A stretch of 64,000 nucleotides of DNA, taken from Cavia porcellus. Taxonomy: Eukaryota; Chordata; Mammalia; Rodentia; Caviidae. Of the stretch, positions 23,281 to 35,690 are shown in pieces. The position numbers and the translations under genes were made by a program. The stretch covers positions 27,034,101 to 27,098,100 of the forward strand of contig NW_026947491.1 of the NCBI RefSeq assembly GCF_034190915.1, read 5' to 3'. Numbering within the stretch: the stretch's first letter is position 1; every line of letters starts with the position of its first letter. A model generated the notes under the pieces. The model saw only the letters and a list, made by a program, of their open reading frames with translations. It was not told where the DNA came from and searched no databases.

Positions 23281-23726
23281 GTGTCAAAACCATTTTAATC
23301 CTCCCTGCTAGAAAGGACAATAAAGTTAGACTGCTCTTTTGCTATCATGAATTCAAAACTGACCTCATTCTGTGTCACTGGAAACTTCGCTCCTTCTGTG
23401 TTCCTGGCTTGTGCAAATGCACACCATTGTATCCCTGCTGCCTACATTCTGAATCCTAAGCCATGTGACACAGTTTCTTTCTCCTTCAACCTAAAATACA
23501 GTAAAAAGCAGAAATTCAATGGATGTATCTCTCCTACTTCTTCATCCATCCCATCTTTTTTATTCCCAATGCCCTCTAATTTGCCTTAGAGAATAGCAAC
23601 CTAATTGTTTTCCCCAATTCAAGCCCCTTTCCAATTTATTTCCATCCAACATCTTTCACCTAGCGAGATATTGTTGACACACAGCTTTGAGCACATCATC
23701 CTTCCATAGGTCAAAACCTTTCAGGC
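23281..23726. other. Intronic sequence, nothing recognised
   Basis: Open frames here cross from the SINE into unique sequence and match no known family. Confidence 0.4.
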
Positions 23727-23905
23727 AGCTGGGCTTTGGGGAGTAAATCTGTAATCCCAGCCATCTGGAAAGCTGAGGCAGGGGGGTTGCAACTCAAGTC
23801 CTACCTGGGCAATTTGGTGAAACCTTGTCTCAAAATTTCAAAAAATTTAAAAGCTTGGGGTGTCTCTCAGCACGAAAACCCTGGGTTCAAACCCTAGGAC
23901 TGTCC
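23727..23905 (+). mobile_element. B1-dID type dimeric SINE
   Basis: B1 part (gctgggctttggggagtaaa, ccagccatctggaaagctgag), then ID part (cttggggtgtctctcagcac, tgggttcaaaccctagg). Confidence 0.75.
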
Positions 23906-24699
23906 ACACGCACATAGGGGTTGTTTCCTCTCAGGGAAGGGTTCTGCCCTCTCTAATCGCCTGGCATCACACAGAATGGGAAGTCCTGGGGTGGCCTCCC
24001 GTCATCCACCACCCTGCACACCACTGTGAAATGCTGCATCTCCATTCTACACCGATCTCTAAGCCACCAACTTACAATCCGTCTTACTTGTCTCATGGAC
24101 TTAGAGGAAGGATGCCTTCAAATGGTCCAAGCACAGCAAAAACCCACATTGTGCTCCACAGCTACAGTGGGTAATGGAGGAGAAAGTCCACTGTCCTCTA
24201 GGGAAGACACAATCCTGAAGAGGAGGTCAACACACAGGCAGAGGCAGAGCCTAAAGCTTGTATTGAAATGGACCTAGAATCTGTCCAAACTACCCCAAAA
24301 CACTTTCAATTACACCCATCAGTCAAATTCCTATTGCCTGGATCCTCTTTGACCTATTCACCGTGAGCATTTTAACAGATCTCTTTCCAGATCCCCTCCT
24401 GCTCTGTGAAATGCTGAAGGCTGGCAGTCTACATTCAGCCTTTGGGAATGTAACACATACATCTAGCTCTGCAGGCAAACAATACCAGAGTTCTAGGTCT
24501 AAAGAGAACTCTCTTTTCTGAAACGTGTCCTCTACATTCTATTGTGACTGTTACATACTCCAAAGCTTTTTTTTTTAAAGAATTGATGCCAGTTACAGAA
24601 TTTAGGAGCAACTAGAATACATCATAATTCAATTCATTCTAAAAAATAACTAAAAAACAGAAGATATACAAATATCTCTCTGGATACAAACTAACCAGG
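23906..24699. other. Intronic sequence, unassigned
   Basis: Moderate G+C. A 104-codon plus frame (23860-24174) begins in the SINE. No gene recognised. Confidence 0.4.
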
Positions 24700-24832
24700 A
24701 TTCTTTCTTTTTAATATTTCTTATTTATTTATTTTTCCATTTTAGTTGTTTGTTTTTGGTACTGAGAACCCAACTCATGACCTCACACTTGCCAGACAGG
24801 CTCTGTGCCTACTGAGTTATATCCCCAGTCCA
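24700..24832 (-). mobile_element. Old ID-type SINE
   Basis: ttggtactgagaacccaactcat, acacttgccagacaggctct and ctgagttatatccccagtcc. Confidence 0.75.
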
Positions 24833-25424
24833 CTTTAGGAATTTTATTTACTCAAAATTTTTGAAAACACAATCATTACTGAAAAAAATCATACCCATTT
24901 TCAGTAAATTGATAGTTTAAAGAAATATGAAAGGCACTTACCTGTCCTTGCATAAGTTCTTCCAAATTACTATGACAAATATCTGCACTTTGGTGTCAAG
25001 TCTATTTGCTTTGAATGTTTGAAACCCATGGTAAGTGTCATTTAGCAGAAACTCATCAATTAAGAGGTCACAAGTCTGAACTTCCTTCCAGCAACACAGT
25101 CAGAATTTTAAAAGCACCCACAGCCAACACACAGCAAGACAATCAAGAGACTGTGCCCTTCCTTTCCTGTGAAAAGGGAAACTTCTCTGCATCCTAACAC
25201 TGGTGTGGCACTGATATGAAATGTTCACATGGCCCTCATCAGGGCTCAGGAAGGGGTGTGAGGCAAAGGTTGGATCTTCTGGGCCTCCTCCAGTCAGCCC
25301 CCCTAAAATATTAGTCTCTTGTGGCAAAATAGCAAGAAACTGCCATGTAAACTGAAGTCCAAAGCTTCATTATTATAAATCTTTAACCCCAGGGCCTCTG
25401 AATTGAGCTATATCCTCATTTCTT

Positions 25425-25542
25425 TTTTAATTCTGAGACAAAGACTCCAACGAAGTTACTAAGATGCCCAGATTGGACTGGAATACATGATCCTCCTGTC
25501 TCAGTCTCCCCAAATACCAGGATTATAAGCATGCACCACCAA
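25425..25542 (-). mobile_element. Old B1-type SINE
   Basis: aattctgagacaaagactcc, gatcctcctgtctcagtctc and aagcatgcaccacca. Confidence 0.75.
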
Positions 25543-25582
25543 GATTATTATAAATAACATAAAAATGTCTGGTATAGAAAAC

Positions 25583-25726
25583 AGACATTCGGCAAGGGGT
25601 GGTACCACACACCTATAATCCTAGCACTTGGGAGGCTGAAGCAGGAGGATCATTGTGAGGTCAAGGCCAGCCTGGACTACAAAGTAAGAACCTGTGTCAA
25701 AAAAAAAAAAAAAAAAAAAAAAAACC
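25583..25726 (+). mobile_element. B1-type SINE
   Basis: aaggggtggtaccacacacc head, cacttgggaggctgaagcag and a tail of about 27 A. Confidence 0.9.
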
Positions 25727-25985
25727 ATATATTCCTCAGAAATTCCTATTAAAATATCTGAAACAGAGAAAATGTTTCATTTTCTTAGATAAAACAATAT
25801 AAAATGCAAAACAAGGAAAATTCCCAAACCATTTTTTCTTTATAACTAATTCTGTACTTTGCCAAAAACTCATACATGGATACTAATAAGTAGACAAACT
25901 AAGTGAGTTTATCTCCTTTTCTCTGTTCGTTTCTCTTTTTACTTCGTTTTAGATGTATCTACTAAGGTATTTAAAATGTCAGTTT

Positions 25986-26090
25986 GGGGGCTGGGGGTTT
26001 AGCTCAGCGGCATAAACGCCTGCCTTGCAAGTGCACAGTTGTGAGTTTGATCCCTGGTACTGATAAAAAAATAAATAAATAAAATAAAGT
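25986..26090 (+). mobile_element. ID-type SINE
   Basis: gggggctgggggtttagctc head with A box, gtttgatccctggtactgat and an (aaat)n tail. Confidence 0.9.
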
Positions 26091-28015
26091 GTCAGCCTGC
26101 TTATTATAAGCAAATTAAAATGGTTCTCTCTGTACATATTCAATCCGCTTCTAATGGGTGATACTCTGAATCTAGCTTTTAACTTCTCAGACCTAAGAGG
26201 ATAAAAATGGAGTAAGTAGTGGAGTATCTCATCCTGGAAACCTCTATAATTTTCAGCTGTTCCCTAAATAACCATTTTCCTTTATGAAATTTCTCAAGAA
26301 TGTTTACTGTCAAAGGAGAGAGAAAAAAAGGTAGTCATATACACAAAAAACAAGTTAAAATTACTATTGAAAATATAATTAAACAGCTACTATAGGCAGG
26401 AAAGTTTTAAGGAAAAAAAGTTTTTTTAAAGAAAAAATATTTATAAAACTTATGCCCATAATTAACTCTGAATGATTCTAAAAATATATCCCAAGGAAGT
26501 TTAAAGCTTTATTTTATTGCCTGAGGAAACCTGAGCAGAAGGGAGAAAAGCTCAAAGGCCCAAAAGCTCATCACAAATAGAGAGGTCAAAGTGCAAAGGT
26601 CAGGGAACAGGACACATGGTTCAAAATAGTACCCACACTGGAAAGAAGAGGATTTCATTATTTCAGAGGCATCTAAAAATCATTCGACTGCATTCACTAA
26701 AATAATACAACCATTTATACTTTCCTTTAAGTCTCGAGGCAGACTGGAATACCGTATTATCAAAGAATTTATTTTTAAGAGCAAGGAATTTGAAAATTGA
26801 CTTTCTCCTGTGTCTGAACACCAATCTCTGACACACACATTCCAGTATTTCAGTTGTCCCTCAAAGACTGACTTTGCGATAAAAGCTATCACCTGATCTC
26901 TTCAGAAAAATTCCATACAGTGCAGAAATAAACACTACTTCCACAGATAAGTCAAGGGAGATTCCATGTTACTGTCTGCCTGCTAAGGATTCAACAAGGA
27001 ATGTCTATTTCACGGACTTAATCATGCACTCAGGAAAGCTGTATTTCTATTCATACTTAGCAGAAATTCCATTCTAGGAAACAGTGGATGTAATTATGTT
27101 TAACTTTTCTAAGTACGCTCACCATCTGTGCAGAAGACTAGCATGATCCACGACTTCCTCAACAAGCAATTAAATCTGTCAAGAGTTTTAGGGTCTGGGG
27201 AATTTATCTAGGTATCTCTGTAACACTCCACCTGTCTTCTAGCCCTAAATTCTGGGTTCCAGAGAAACAGCACAGTGAAACACAGATATAGTTTTTGTTT
27301 TCCTCCAACTTCAGCCCAGATACTCCCATTACTATTTCCACCATGACCCCTTCCACCAGGAGTAAGAGTCTGTAAGTGGGTCACGGTGAATGAGGCGTGT
27401 CCATCTTTTCAGAATGAAGAATATTTTACATTCTGGCACACACATTTTCATGTATATAATTAAAATCACATTGTAGCTATGGCTGCCAATGATAAACTAA
27501 GCAGACAGGAGTGCCAGACAGGAGTGAGAACAACCAAACAAAATAACTATTTTGGCAGAATAGCCTCAGTAGTGCCGTGCCTGTGTTTTAATAAACTGTG
27601 AATCACAGTCATTGTTCATCACTGTTCTTGTGAACAATGGCACAAACAATGTCAAAGGCTCATTTCCCTGGCGTTAAATCAGAATATTTTGAAATTCAGA
27701 CTAAAGTTTATTAAGAAAAAAATGCACTTGAGATAGGAGATAGGAAACATTGTTAAACAATCTGCTATCTTGTTACCACAGCCATTTAAATTTCCTTCAA
27801 GGCTAAGGTTAAATTTAAAGTGAAAATAAATTAACCTAGAAAATAAAACACTGTGGCTGTTAAGGTGAATCATCTAAAAGCTTTAAACCAGCAAAAGTCA
27901 CTAAATTCTTATAGCACAAACTTTGCTTTTTAAAGTGAGTATCTCATTCTCACAAAATCCCAACATGCTGGTGCTGATTCTTAGGCCAGAAAGGGCTTCC
28001 ACAGGAGAGAACACA
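26091..28015. other. Longest low-repeat stretch of the intron
   Basis: Nearly 2 kb with no SINE, L1 or LTR recognised and no coding signal. Contains a 9-bp inverted repeat (cattgttca/tgaacaatg) at 27610-27639. Candidate place for intronic regulatory sequence. Confidence 0.5.
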
Positions 28016-28019
28016 CAGG

Positions 28020-28110
28020 ACGTGGGGCTGAAGGTAGCTCAGTAGTGTAGCAGCAGGCTTAGCATGCATGAAGTCCAAGTTCAACCCCCATTAATTATAC
28101 TACAATCTAA
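28020..28110 (+). mobile_element. Old ID-type SINE
   Basis: gtggggctgaaggtagctcag, then caagttcaacccccattaat. Confidence 0.65.
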
Positions 28111-28204
28111 TGTTTTCTTTTTTTTTTTTTAACCATATCTATATAGTAAAAAAAAAAAAAAATTCCGTATCTCTTTGATAGTACTAGGGTTTGAACCCAT
28201 GGCA

Positions 28205-29620
28205 GAGTAGTAAACCATTATACAGTATATAAAATACCACATTCTCTTTATCCATTTATCTATAGCTGGACATTTTAGGCTTCTTCCAAGATTTAGCTAT
28301 TATGATTTCTGCTGCTATGAACATGGGTTTGCACAGATCATTCTAATATGATGTTTTTAAATCTTTTGGGGAGATACTAAGAATGGGAATAGCTGGGTCA
28401 AATGGAATTTCTAGTTTCAGTTTTTTGAGGATAAATTTCCATAATGATTGTACTAGTTTACATTCCCACAAATACAGAAGGCTTCCTTTTCCCCACAGCC
28501 TCACCAGCCATTTGTTTCTATTTGATTTCTTGATGATGGCCATTCTTTCTGGGGTAAAATGCAATCTTAGTATTGTTTTAATTTGCATTTCTCAAATGGC
28601 TTGATGACGTTAAGCATTTCTGCATGATTTATTGGCCATGTGAAGTTCTTCTGTAAATGTGTCAATTCATTTCACTTGTCCATTTTTTTACTGGGTCTTT
28701 TATTTTGGGGAGTGTAATTTTCTTGAATTCCTTACACAGTCTTGATATTAGTCTTCAGTCTGAAAAAATAGCTAGCAAATTTTTTCCCATTCTGTATGTT
28801 TTCTTTTCACTCCATCAGTTCTTTCCTTAGGTAGGCAGAAGCTTTTAAATTTGATACGAGCCCATTTGTTGATTCTGTTTTACTTCCTGTGCAACTGGAA
28901 TTCAGTTCAGAAAGTCTCTGTGTAGTCCTAAGACTTTAAGAGTTTTACCTATTTTATCTTCCAGCAGGTTATGTGTTTAACTTTCAGATTTTTGATCTAT
29001 TTTGATTTTAGTTTAGTACATGGGAAGAGGCTGGGTCTAGTTTCAATCTTCAGCACCATTAATTAAAGAGGTTATATTTTTTCCAGTGTACGTTTTTAGC
29101 TGCTGTGTCAAAGACCAAACAGTTGAATGTGTTGTTTCTGCATCCTCTATTCTGTTCCGATGATCCTCATGTCTGTTTTTGTGTCAGGCCCATGCAATTT
29201 TTATCATCATAGCTGTATAATATAACTTAAATCTCAGATTGTAATACCTCCTGCTTTGCTCGTTACTCAAGATTGCTATTCTGAATTTTAGGATTGTTTT
29301 CTTCAGTTCTGTGAAGAATGCTGTTGATAATTCCATTGGGATTGTGTTAAATCTGTGTATCAATTTTGGAAGTAGGGCATTTTTCCTAGATTGGTTCTGC
29401 CTATACAGGAACAGGGAATATGCGATGTCTAAGAGACAGAAGTGGTACCAAATGAGTTGCTGATTTCCTTTTTCAGAGTATTAGTTTTCATTGTAGAGGT
29501 ATTTTACTTCTGGAAGCTAATTCCTAAGTACTCAATTTTTCTTGGTACTACATGAATATTTTCCCCCAATTTCTTTTGTAGTGGGTTCATTATTAGTATA
29601 GAGGAGCACTGATAATTTCT
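28205..29620 (-). mobile_element. L1 fragment: ORF2 C-terminal part and 3' UTR
   Basis: The minus strand reads the L1 ORF2 C-terminus: HFTPERMAIIKK, LVRLWGKGSLLYLWECKLVQ and LWKFILKKLKLEIPFDPAIP (about 28343-28588). To the right it continues through more upstream ORF2 sequence to about 29620, with many disruptions. Old copy. Confidence 0.85.
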
Positions 29621-29737
29621 GACCATCACATTTTATAATTAAGAAAGTATTACAAATAATTTAGATCAGCATGAGTGTTGAGAAACACATTCTCATGGAT
29701 ATCCTCAAACAATGAACTAAGTACTTTAAAAATCTAG

Positions 29738-29906
29738 AGGGAAGCAGGGCATGGTGGTGCAGATCTGTAATCCTAGCACCTGGGAGGCTGAAGCAAGGAG
29801 GATCACTGTGAGTTCAAAACCAGTTTGGGCTACAAAGTGAGCTTAAAACAGCCTGAACTGCATTATGAGAACCCTATCTCAAAAAGACAGAAAAAAAAAA
29901 AAAAGT
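29738..29906 (+). mobile_element. B1-type SINE with internal duplication
   Basis: gcagggcatggtggtgcaga head, the gggctacaaagtgagctta / cagcctgaactgc duplication, and an A-tail. Confidence 0.9.
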
Positions 29907-30298
29907 CTAAAGGAAAGGAAAAAGGAACACTGCTTCTGCAAAGGTAACCTTAAAAGACTTTAGAATTATGTGCAAATTATTCTCAGTTCTCCAGTAAATG
30001 GTTTAGCTTAGCAAGAATACCAAATCTTTTTAGAAGTTTTTTCCTTATGTATGGGACTGTGCACAATACTACCGCTCTTTCTTCTATTCAAAAGCACTCA
30101 AGATTGGAACTGAGTGTAAATGACAGCACTAGAGGAAAGACCCTGAAAAAATATATACCAAATTTATAACCAGTTTGTCTGCCATTGTTAACAACAGGAC
30201 ACGACTCATAGATGGCAGCCCAAGCATGTGTCACCACCCAGCAAGTGAGGACAGCTGGCCTGGAGGACTCAGAAGGATAACAGAGGTAAAGGCAAAGG

Positions 30299-30500
30299 GC
30301 CACTGTGGAGCCAGACAACCTGGGTGGGATCCGAGCTTTGGCCTTTATCATCTCTATGACTGCAGGCTACAACTCACTGAGCCTCAGCTTCCTCATTTAT
30401 AAACTGAGAAAAAGCGAGAGCCCTTCTACTTCCAGTGAACATTAAATGTAATGTTTACAGGTCACCAACCACAGTTCACGCCTGATAAACGCCAGCTATT
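30299..30500 (+). mobile_element. MIR fragment
   Basis: ctcactgagcctcagcttcc and tcatttataaactgagaaaa are the MIR core in order. Confidence 0.75.
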
Positions 30501-30597
30501 TTCATGGCATCGTATTATAATGAACCTGGTGTTAATTCTGACTCAATGCTAGCACATTAAAGGCATTTTTAAAAAGTATTATCAATTCCTTAAGGAT

Positions 30598-31110
30598 TAT
30601 CAAGTTCGAGTCCAGTTTGAGCAACTCAACAATTTAGTGAGACCCTCCCCCCATCTCAAAATTAAAAAACAGAAAGGACTGGGCAATGCAGCTCACTATG
30701 AAAGCCCCTGGATTCAACCTCCAGCAATCTGCAATCTTAGCTCTCTGGATAGCTGAGGGAGGAGGAGCAAGAATTGGAAGTCAGCCTGTGATATACAGCA
30801 AGTTCAGTGCTAGCCCTGACCACACGGTGAAATCTTTTCTTAAAACAAACAAAAAGCAAGGTAGCATATGTCTGTAATCCTAAGACTGAGGAAGGCTGAG
30901 ACAGAAGGATCACCACAACTTCAAAGCTAGTCTGGGCTAACTTACGTCAAGGCAACCCTCAACTACACAGTGAGATTCTGTCTCAATCAATCAATCATTC
31001 AATCAATAAATAGGGCTGGGAGTGTAGCTCAATGAGAGAGCAACACTGAGTTCAATCCCCAGTGCCACCTGCAAAAACAAAAAAAAAAAGAAAAAAAAAA
31101 AAGATTCCTT
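30598..31110 (+). mobile_element. Cluster of B1-dID, B1 and ID SINEs
   Basis: A partial B1-dID at 30598-30725 (gactgggcaatgcagctcac, ttcaacctccagcaatctg), a B1 at about 30735-31000 (two partial heads, ctgtctcaatcaatc tail), and an ID at 31013-31110 (gggctgggagtgtagctcaa, gttcaatccccagtgccacc). Confidence 0.75.
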
Positions 31111-31409
31111 GTTAGCAAACAATATTCTTGAGAAGGTAAATGATATCTGAGGAAGCAAATGTTCTAGGCTCTTCTAACCTCACGCTGTTTTCTCAACAGC
31201 ATATAAAACGTTTCCACTTTCATTCCTACAATTCTCAGTGCTTACCTCCTCAGACTAAGCCAGCTTACTTGCATTTTATTTGAAAAGGAATGAAGAAGAA
31301 AACAATCTCCTACTAAACATTTCTGGACTCTCTGGCTCAGAGGACATTAGCATCATCTTAGAAAGTCAAGCCTAGGGCAACAGACTACCATAAAACACGA
31401 GAGTGTAAA
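31111..31409. other. Intronic sequence, nothing recognised
   Basis: No family identified. Confidence 0.4.
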
Positions 31410-31515
31410 CAGGACTGAGGGTATAGCCAGCAGCAAAGGCCTGCAAAGCACATGCAAGGGTCTATCTTGCACAAAACACAGAGAAAATAAAATACAATAA
31501 ACCAAAAAAGCAGAC
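31410..31515 (+). mobile_element. Old ID-type SINE remnant
   Basis: ggactgagggtatagccagc and agcacatgcaagggtctatc, with an A-rich tail; the B box is decayed. Confidence 0.5.
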
Positions 31516-31534
31516 AAAGTTTTTAAAAATATTC

Positions 31535-31710
31535 TTTGTTTATTTATCGCAGTATCAGAGCTTTTGCTGTGCGCTACATTCTTAGTCCTTTTTATTTTTT
31601 ATTTTTAAGTTAAAGTCTTGCTATGTCATAAGTTACTTAAGTTGGGTTTCAACTTTTGATCCTCTCACCTCAGCCTCCCATAGCACTGGGATTACAGATA
31701 TATGTGACAT
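31535..31710 (-). mobile_element. Old B1-dID type SINE
   Basis: An ID remnant at the left (cgcagtatcagagcttttgc), then taaagtcttgctatgtcata, cctctcacctcagcctccca and ctgggattacagatatatg. Confidence 0.65.
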
Positions 31711-31966
31711 GACTAAATTTTAGGACTAAATTTTAGGGAAACAACAAAAACCGATCTGCCCAACCAAAGCTGATGTGGGTGCCTACAAAGAATAAAATGA
31801 TGAATGCAACTTCCTAAGACAGTCCCTTAAAACCACAACGGAAGCTGCAAGCACTCTTCAATGCAACCACTTTGTAAAACTCTATAAACATTACCCACAA
31901 TTTATGTGCTTGGCACTAATTCATAAATAAATAAAACAAGTTATTTGTTTAAAAAAAGTCAAAGCC

Positions 31967-32066
31967 GCTGGGGATTTAGCTCAGCGGCATAAAGCGCCTG
32001 CCTTGAAAGCAGGCAGTCGTGAGTTCCATCCCTGGTACCGATAAAAACGAAAAAAAAAAGCCAAAA
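31967..32066 (+). mobile_element. Young ID-type SINE with perfect TSD
   Basis: gctggggatttagctcagcgg head. The 16-bp duplication aaaaaaagtcaaagcc flanks it at 31951-31966 and 32067-32082. Confidence 0.95.
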
Positions 32067-32137
32067 AAAAAAAGTCAAAGCCTTGCTGACATATACATGC
32101 CTGCTTAAATAGAGCTGATTTTTAAAAGTTAATTTAT

Positions 32138-32322
32138 CAGAGCATGATGTTCCTGTAATCCCAGTATTTTGGGAGTCTGAGGCAGGATGATTACAAATTT
32201 GAAACCATCCTGGACAACTCAGCAAGACCTTGTCACTAAATAAAAATTAAAAAGGATTGAAGATATAATCCAGTGCAACCGCCCTACATTCAACCCCCGA
32301 TAGCACCAAAGGGAAAAAAAAA
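32138..32322 (+). mobile_element. B1-dID type dimeric SINE
   Basis: B1 part (agagcatgatgttcctgtaatc, ttgtcactaaataaa), then ID part (ggattgaagatataatccag, ttcaacccccgatagcacc). Confidence 0.7.
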
Positions 32323-33470
32323 AGATTAATTTTATTATCATACCCTATTTCAAGAGAAAAGGAATATGCCAATGAAGTTTAAAGTCAGAAGAAATTATGG
32401 TACCCTCCCACAAAGCCATTAGACACTTTTAAAAGAAAATTAACCATTGGTCTTGCTTTTTCTATCAATTTCAAGCTTCTCCTTTTGAAAGTTTCCATTT
32501 CTAGCTTCCATTTCAGTTTGGGAAGATAGCCTTTTTAATAAATGATGCTAGAAAAACAACCTTTGTACATGCCAAAGATTAGAACTGGACCTATGCTCTA
32601 AACTGAAGTCAAAATGGAAAAGATCTAAATGTTAAAACTATTCTGCTAAAAGATAGAATAAACTGTTGAAGACACTGGTGTAGATAAGGACTTTATGAAT
32701 AAAATCCTGATTGCACAGAAATCATCATTTTATAGTTTAAAAACCTCATGTACATCAACTATAATAGCTTTATTGTTGATATCAAAGATATAAGCTGCAT
32801 TTCTGTCCCTATCAAAGTATCTCATTCAATTGACTATATCTGAGACCCTAAGAAGTGCAAACTAATTTTTCAGTCACTGGGTGAACAATACTAAACAAGA
32901 GGCAGAGGTTCTGCTCTTTAGGTGCCAACGATGCAGTAGGAAAGAGGACATTAAAAGGTACAGAAGTGCAGCAACAACAGACATCCGGCCAGGTGCTAAT
33001 GAACACTGGGGCAGAACTGAGAGTGTGGCCTGGGCCAGAGATGGAAACACCCAGCCTACTGTGGCCTTAGCTGCATGGTCAGTAGGCAGCCACAGCCATA
33101 TGTGGCCCTGAATACTTGAAATACAGTAAGTTCAGTGCTAGCCCGAACTACTGGAGATACTTCAAGTGCAAAATACACACTAGACTATAAAGACTAGAAA
33201 CAGAAAAGAGAATTAAGAAATCTATGAATAATGTTGATATGTTGAAACAGTTTACATTGGGTTACATTTAAATATATCATTGGAATTAGTATCAATTGTT
33301 TCTTACCTTTTAAAATACAATTACTAGAAAATGTGGAATTACAAATATGTCTCACATTGCAGTGCATTTCTATAGACATCACTGGCCTACGGAACAGGGT
33401 TCCAGGGACAGAAGAGAAGATGGCCAGAACATGAAACAGGAAACAGCTGGCTCTGTTTAAGAACCTGCAA
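32323..33470. other. Intronic sequence, unassigned
   Basis: Mostly AT-rich. At about 33085-33180 there is an old-repeat-like stretch (cagccatatgtggccctgaa) that I cannot name. No gene recognised. Confidence 0.4.
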
Positions 33471-33485
33471 GAAGACTAATATAGG

Positions 33486-33970
33486 TACTGTGTTGCAATC
33501 ACAATAGCCAATATATGGAACTAGTCTGGGTGCCCACAGACAGGGAAACGGACAAAGGAAAGGTGGTACTGAGACACAAAGGTGTATTATTTAGCCTTAA
33601 GGAAGAATGGAATTTAGTCACCTGAAGGAAAATGGGTGGATATGGATTGTGATGTTAGGCGAAATAAGCCAGACTCAGAAAAACACATGTTCTAAAGATG
33701 TAGAACCTTAAAAAGATGACAACAAAGTAGAGGGAGACGATTCCCAGACAAGATGAAGGGAATAAGGGAGAAAGACGAGGTGGGAGAATAGAGGGCTAAT
33801 GCTCAAAATACAAGCCCTGAACCCCCTAAAATGTAAAATGAGGGGTGAGGCAGGACAAGGAGGGTAAACGGGAGATAAAAATGACCAAAGTAATTTATAT
33901 GCATGTATGAATCAGCCAACATGAAAACTTGTTAATCTGTATAAGCAATATGTGCCAATAAAAAAGAAAA
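33486..33970 (+). mobile_element. 5'-truncated L1 3' end with TSD
   Basis: The end of ORF2 and a purine-rich 3' UTR, ending in taatctgtataagcaatatg and tgccaataaaaaag. A target duplication (agaagactaatatagg at about 33470-33485, agaaaactaatatagg at about 33971-33986, one mismatch) flanks it. Confidence 0.88.
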
Positions 33971-34429
33971 AGAAAACTAATATAGGCAGAGTCACCTAGT
34001 CAGAAAATATTAGGAAAGCAGGGATCAGACCATGATGAACTTTGTGAACCAGGACAAAATTTTTTGTTGATGTAGACATAAAGAAAGAAATTAGAAAAGT
34101 TTAGGTTAAAAAATTATTCTAAGAACTCACTGGTTATTATGTAGCAAAATGACAATATAATCTCAAAGATTAGTACTGAGGTTGATAATTTCAAACAGGG
34201 ACCACTGGGTCCCTACAAGTCCATGTAGATTATAGTTAGGAGTCTGGACTTGATATGAACATATCAAAAAGAAAGTTAACTATTTTAAGAATTGTGTTTT
34301 TCTATAAGTAAACAGACTAACTATTCTTTCCCCCTTTCTTTGGCTGATGTTGTACTTACTCAATTGTCCTTGTGTGATATATACTGGTCCTCTAATTTTA
34401 TGACACTCAGTGTATTTTATATTTTTTAA

Positions 34430-34500
34430 AATACTTTCACACACAAGGCCCTTAGTTCAATTCCCAACACCAAAAAACAAAACAAAACAAAAAAACCCAC
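34430..34500 (+). mobile_element. ID-type SINE remnant
   Basis: acacaaggcccttagttcaat, tcccaacaccaaaaaac and an A-rich tail. Confidence 0.5.
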
Positions 34501-34689
34501 ACCTTTAGGTATTTTCCTAAAAACAATTTTAGGCCTTATGGGTGGTCTCCTTGGAAATCATCTCATTTAACCCCTCAGAGACACAGAGAACATGATGCCG
34601 GGGTTCTCCTCAGTGACAAGTCAGGACTGGAATCAGCTTTCATGGAGGTCTACCATCGACAGCTTCTAAAGCAATCCTACATTCATTTT

Positions 34690-34880
34690 AAAAGTTAAAA
34701 ACTCAGGGCGGGAAGGACATAAGCAAAATATATACACAATGAAACAGAAGATTGTGAATCTAGGAAGAATGAAGAGGTGGTAGAGGGGTGAAAAGGATCA
34801 AAGCATGTGATACGTATGCACAAGCCTGTCAAAATAAGGCTATTAATCTGCATAATTAATAAAAAAGGAGAAAAAATTAA
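34690..34880 (+). mobile_element. L1 3'-end fragment
   Basis: A purine-rich stretch ending aaataaggctattaatctgc and ataattaataaaaaagg, the same L1 3' end as at 22 and 33 kb. Confidence 0.65.
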
Positions 34881-35044
34881 AAATTCTCACCTCAGGACAA
34901 GTAACAATTCTATGCTAAGAAAAGAAGGATGACAAAACTGATGGAAAAAAAGTAGAGATTGAAAGAAATTTGACTGTTATTTTTACTTAATCGTAAAAGT
35001 CCTGTATGCATGCAGTAACATCTTTATAAACATTCATTAAAGGC

Positions 35045-35480
35045 TGAGGGCATTGAGTACAGTGCTGCTTTGGCAAAACTAAGGCTCTCAATTAGATCTC
35101 CAGTACCATCACCAAAAAAAAAAAAAAAAAAAGGGAGAGAGAGAGAGCAAGAAAAGAAACAGAGCATGTTGACCCAGTTCTGTGGTATATGCCTATAACC
35201 TCAACACTCTGGAAGGCTGAGGCAACAGGATCACAAGTTCAAGCCCAGTCTGAGCAATTCAGCAAGACCCTGTCTCAAAATAGAAATTTTACAAAGGGTT
35301 GGAGACACAACTCAGTGCAAAGCCCCTAGGTTCACTCTCAGTTACACACACAGCCAGGATGGTGGCATACATCTAAAATCCTAGTACTCTTGTGAGGCTG
35401 AGGCAAAGGACACCAAGTTTGAGACCCACCTGGGCATGTAAGCAATTTTAATGTGACCCTGTCTCAAAGGGGAAAAAGAG
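35045..35480 (+). mobile_element. Cluster: ID, B1-dID, B1 SINEs
   Basis: ID at 35045-35135 (ggctgagggcattgagtaca, ttagatctccagtaccatc); B1-dID at 35165-35345 (agttctgtggtatatgccta through ggttcactctcagttac); B1 at 35352-35475 (ccaggatggtggcatacatc, gtgaggctgaggcaaagga). Confidence 0.8.
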
Positions 35481-35509
35481 GAAGAATCACGTGTAGTCGT
35501 ATGGGAATG

Positions 35510-35690
35510 GATGGATTACATCAGACTTTCAATCTAGCTCTCACTTATCATATAAATCTGAGTAAAGAACTTCCAACTCTGCGGCCTGAGTTTCCTTGTC
35601 CATGAAACAGATGTCCTAAAGGCACTGTCAGAATTAAATGAAGCAACTGACTATAAAATGTTTCATCATCACTGTGTCAGGTATGTGGGA
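35510..35690 (+). mobile_element. MIR fragment
   Basis: Matches the MIR order: ttccaactctgcggcctgag, tttccttgtccatgaaacag and gtcagaattaaatgaagcaa. Confidence 0.65.

Noticed and set aside
23040..23459. 139-codon plus-strand frame
   Set aside because: It runs through a diverged B1 SINE, and no domain is visible in the unique part.
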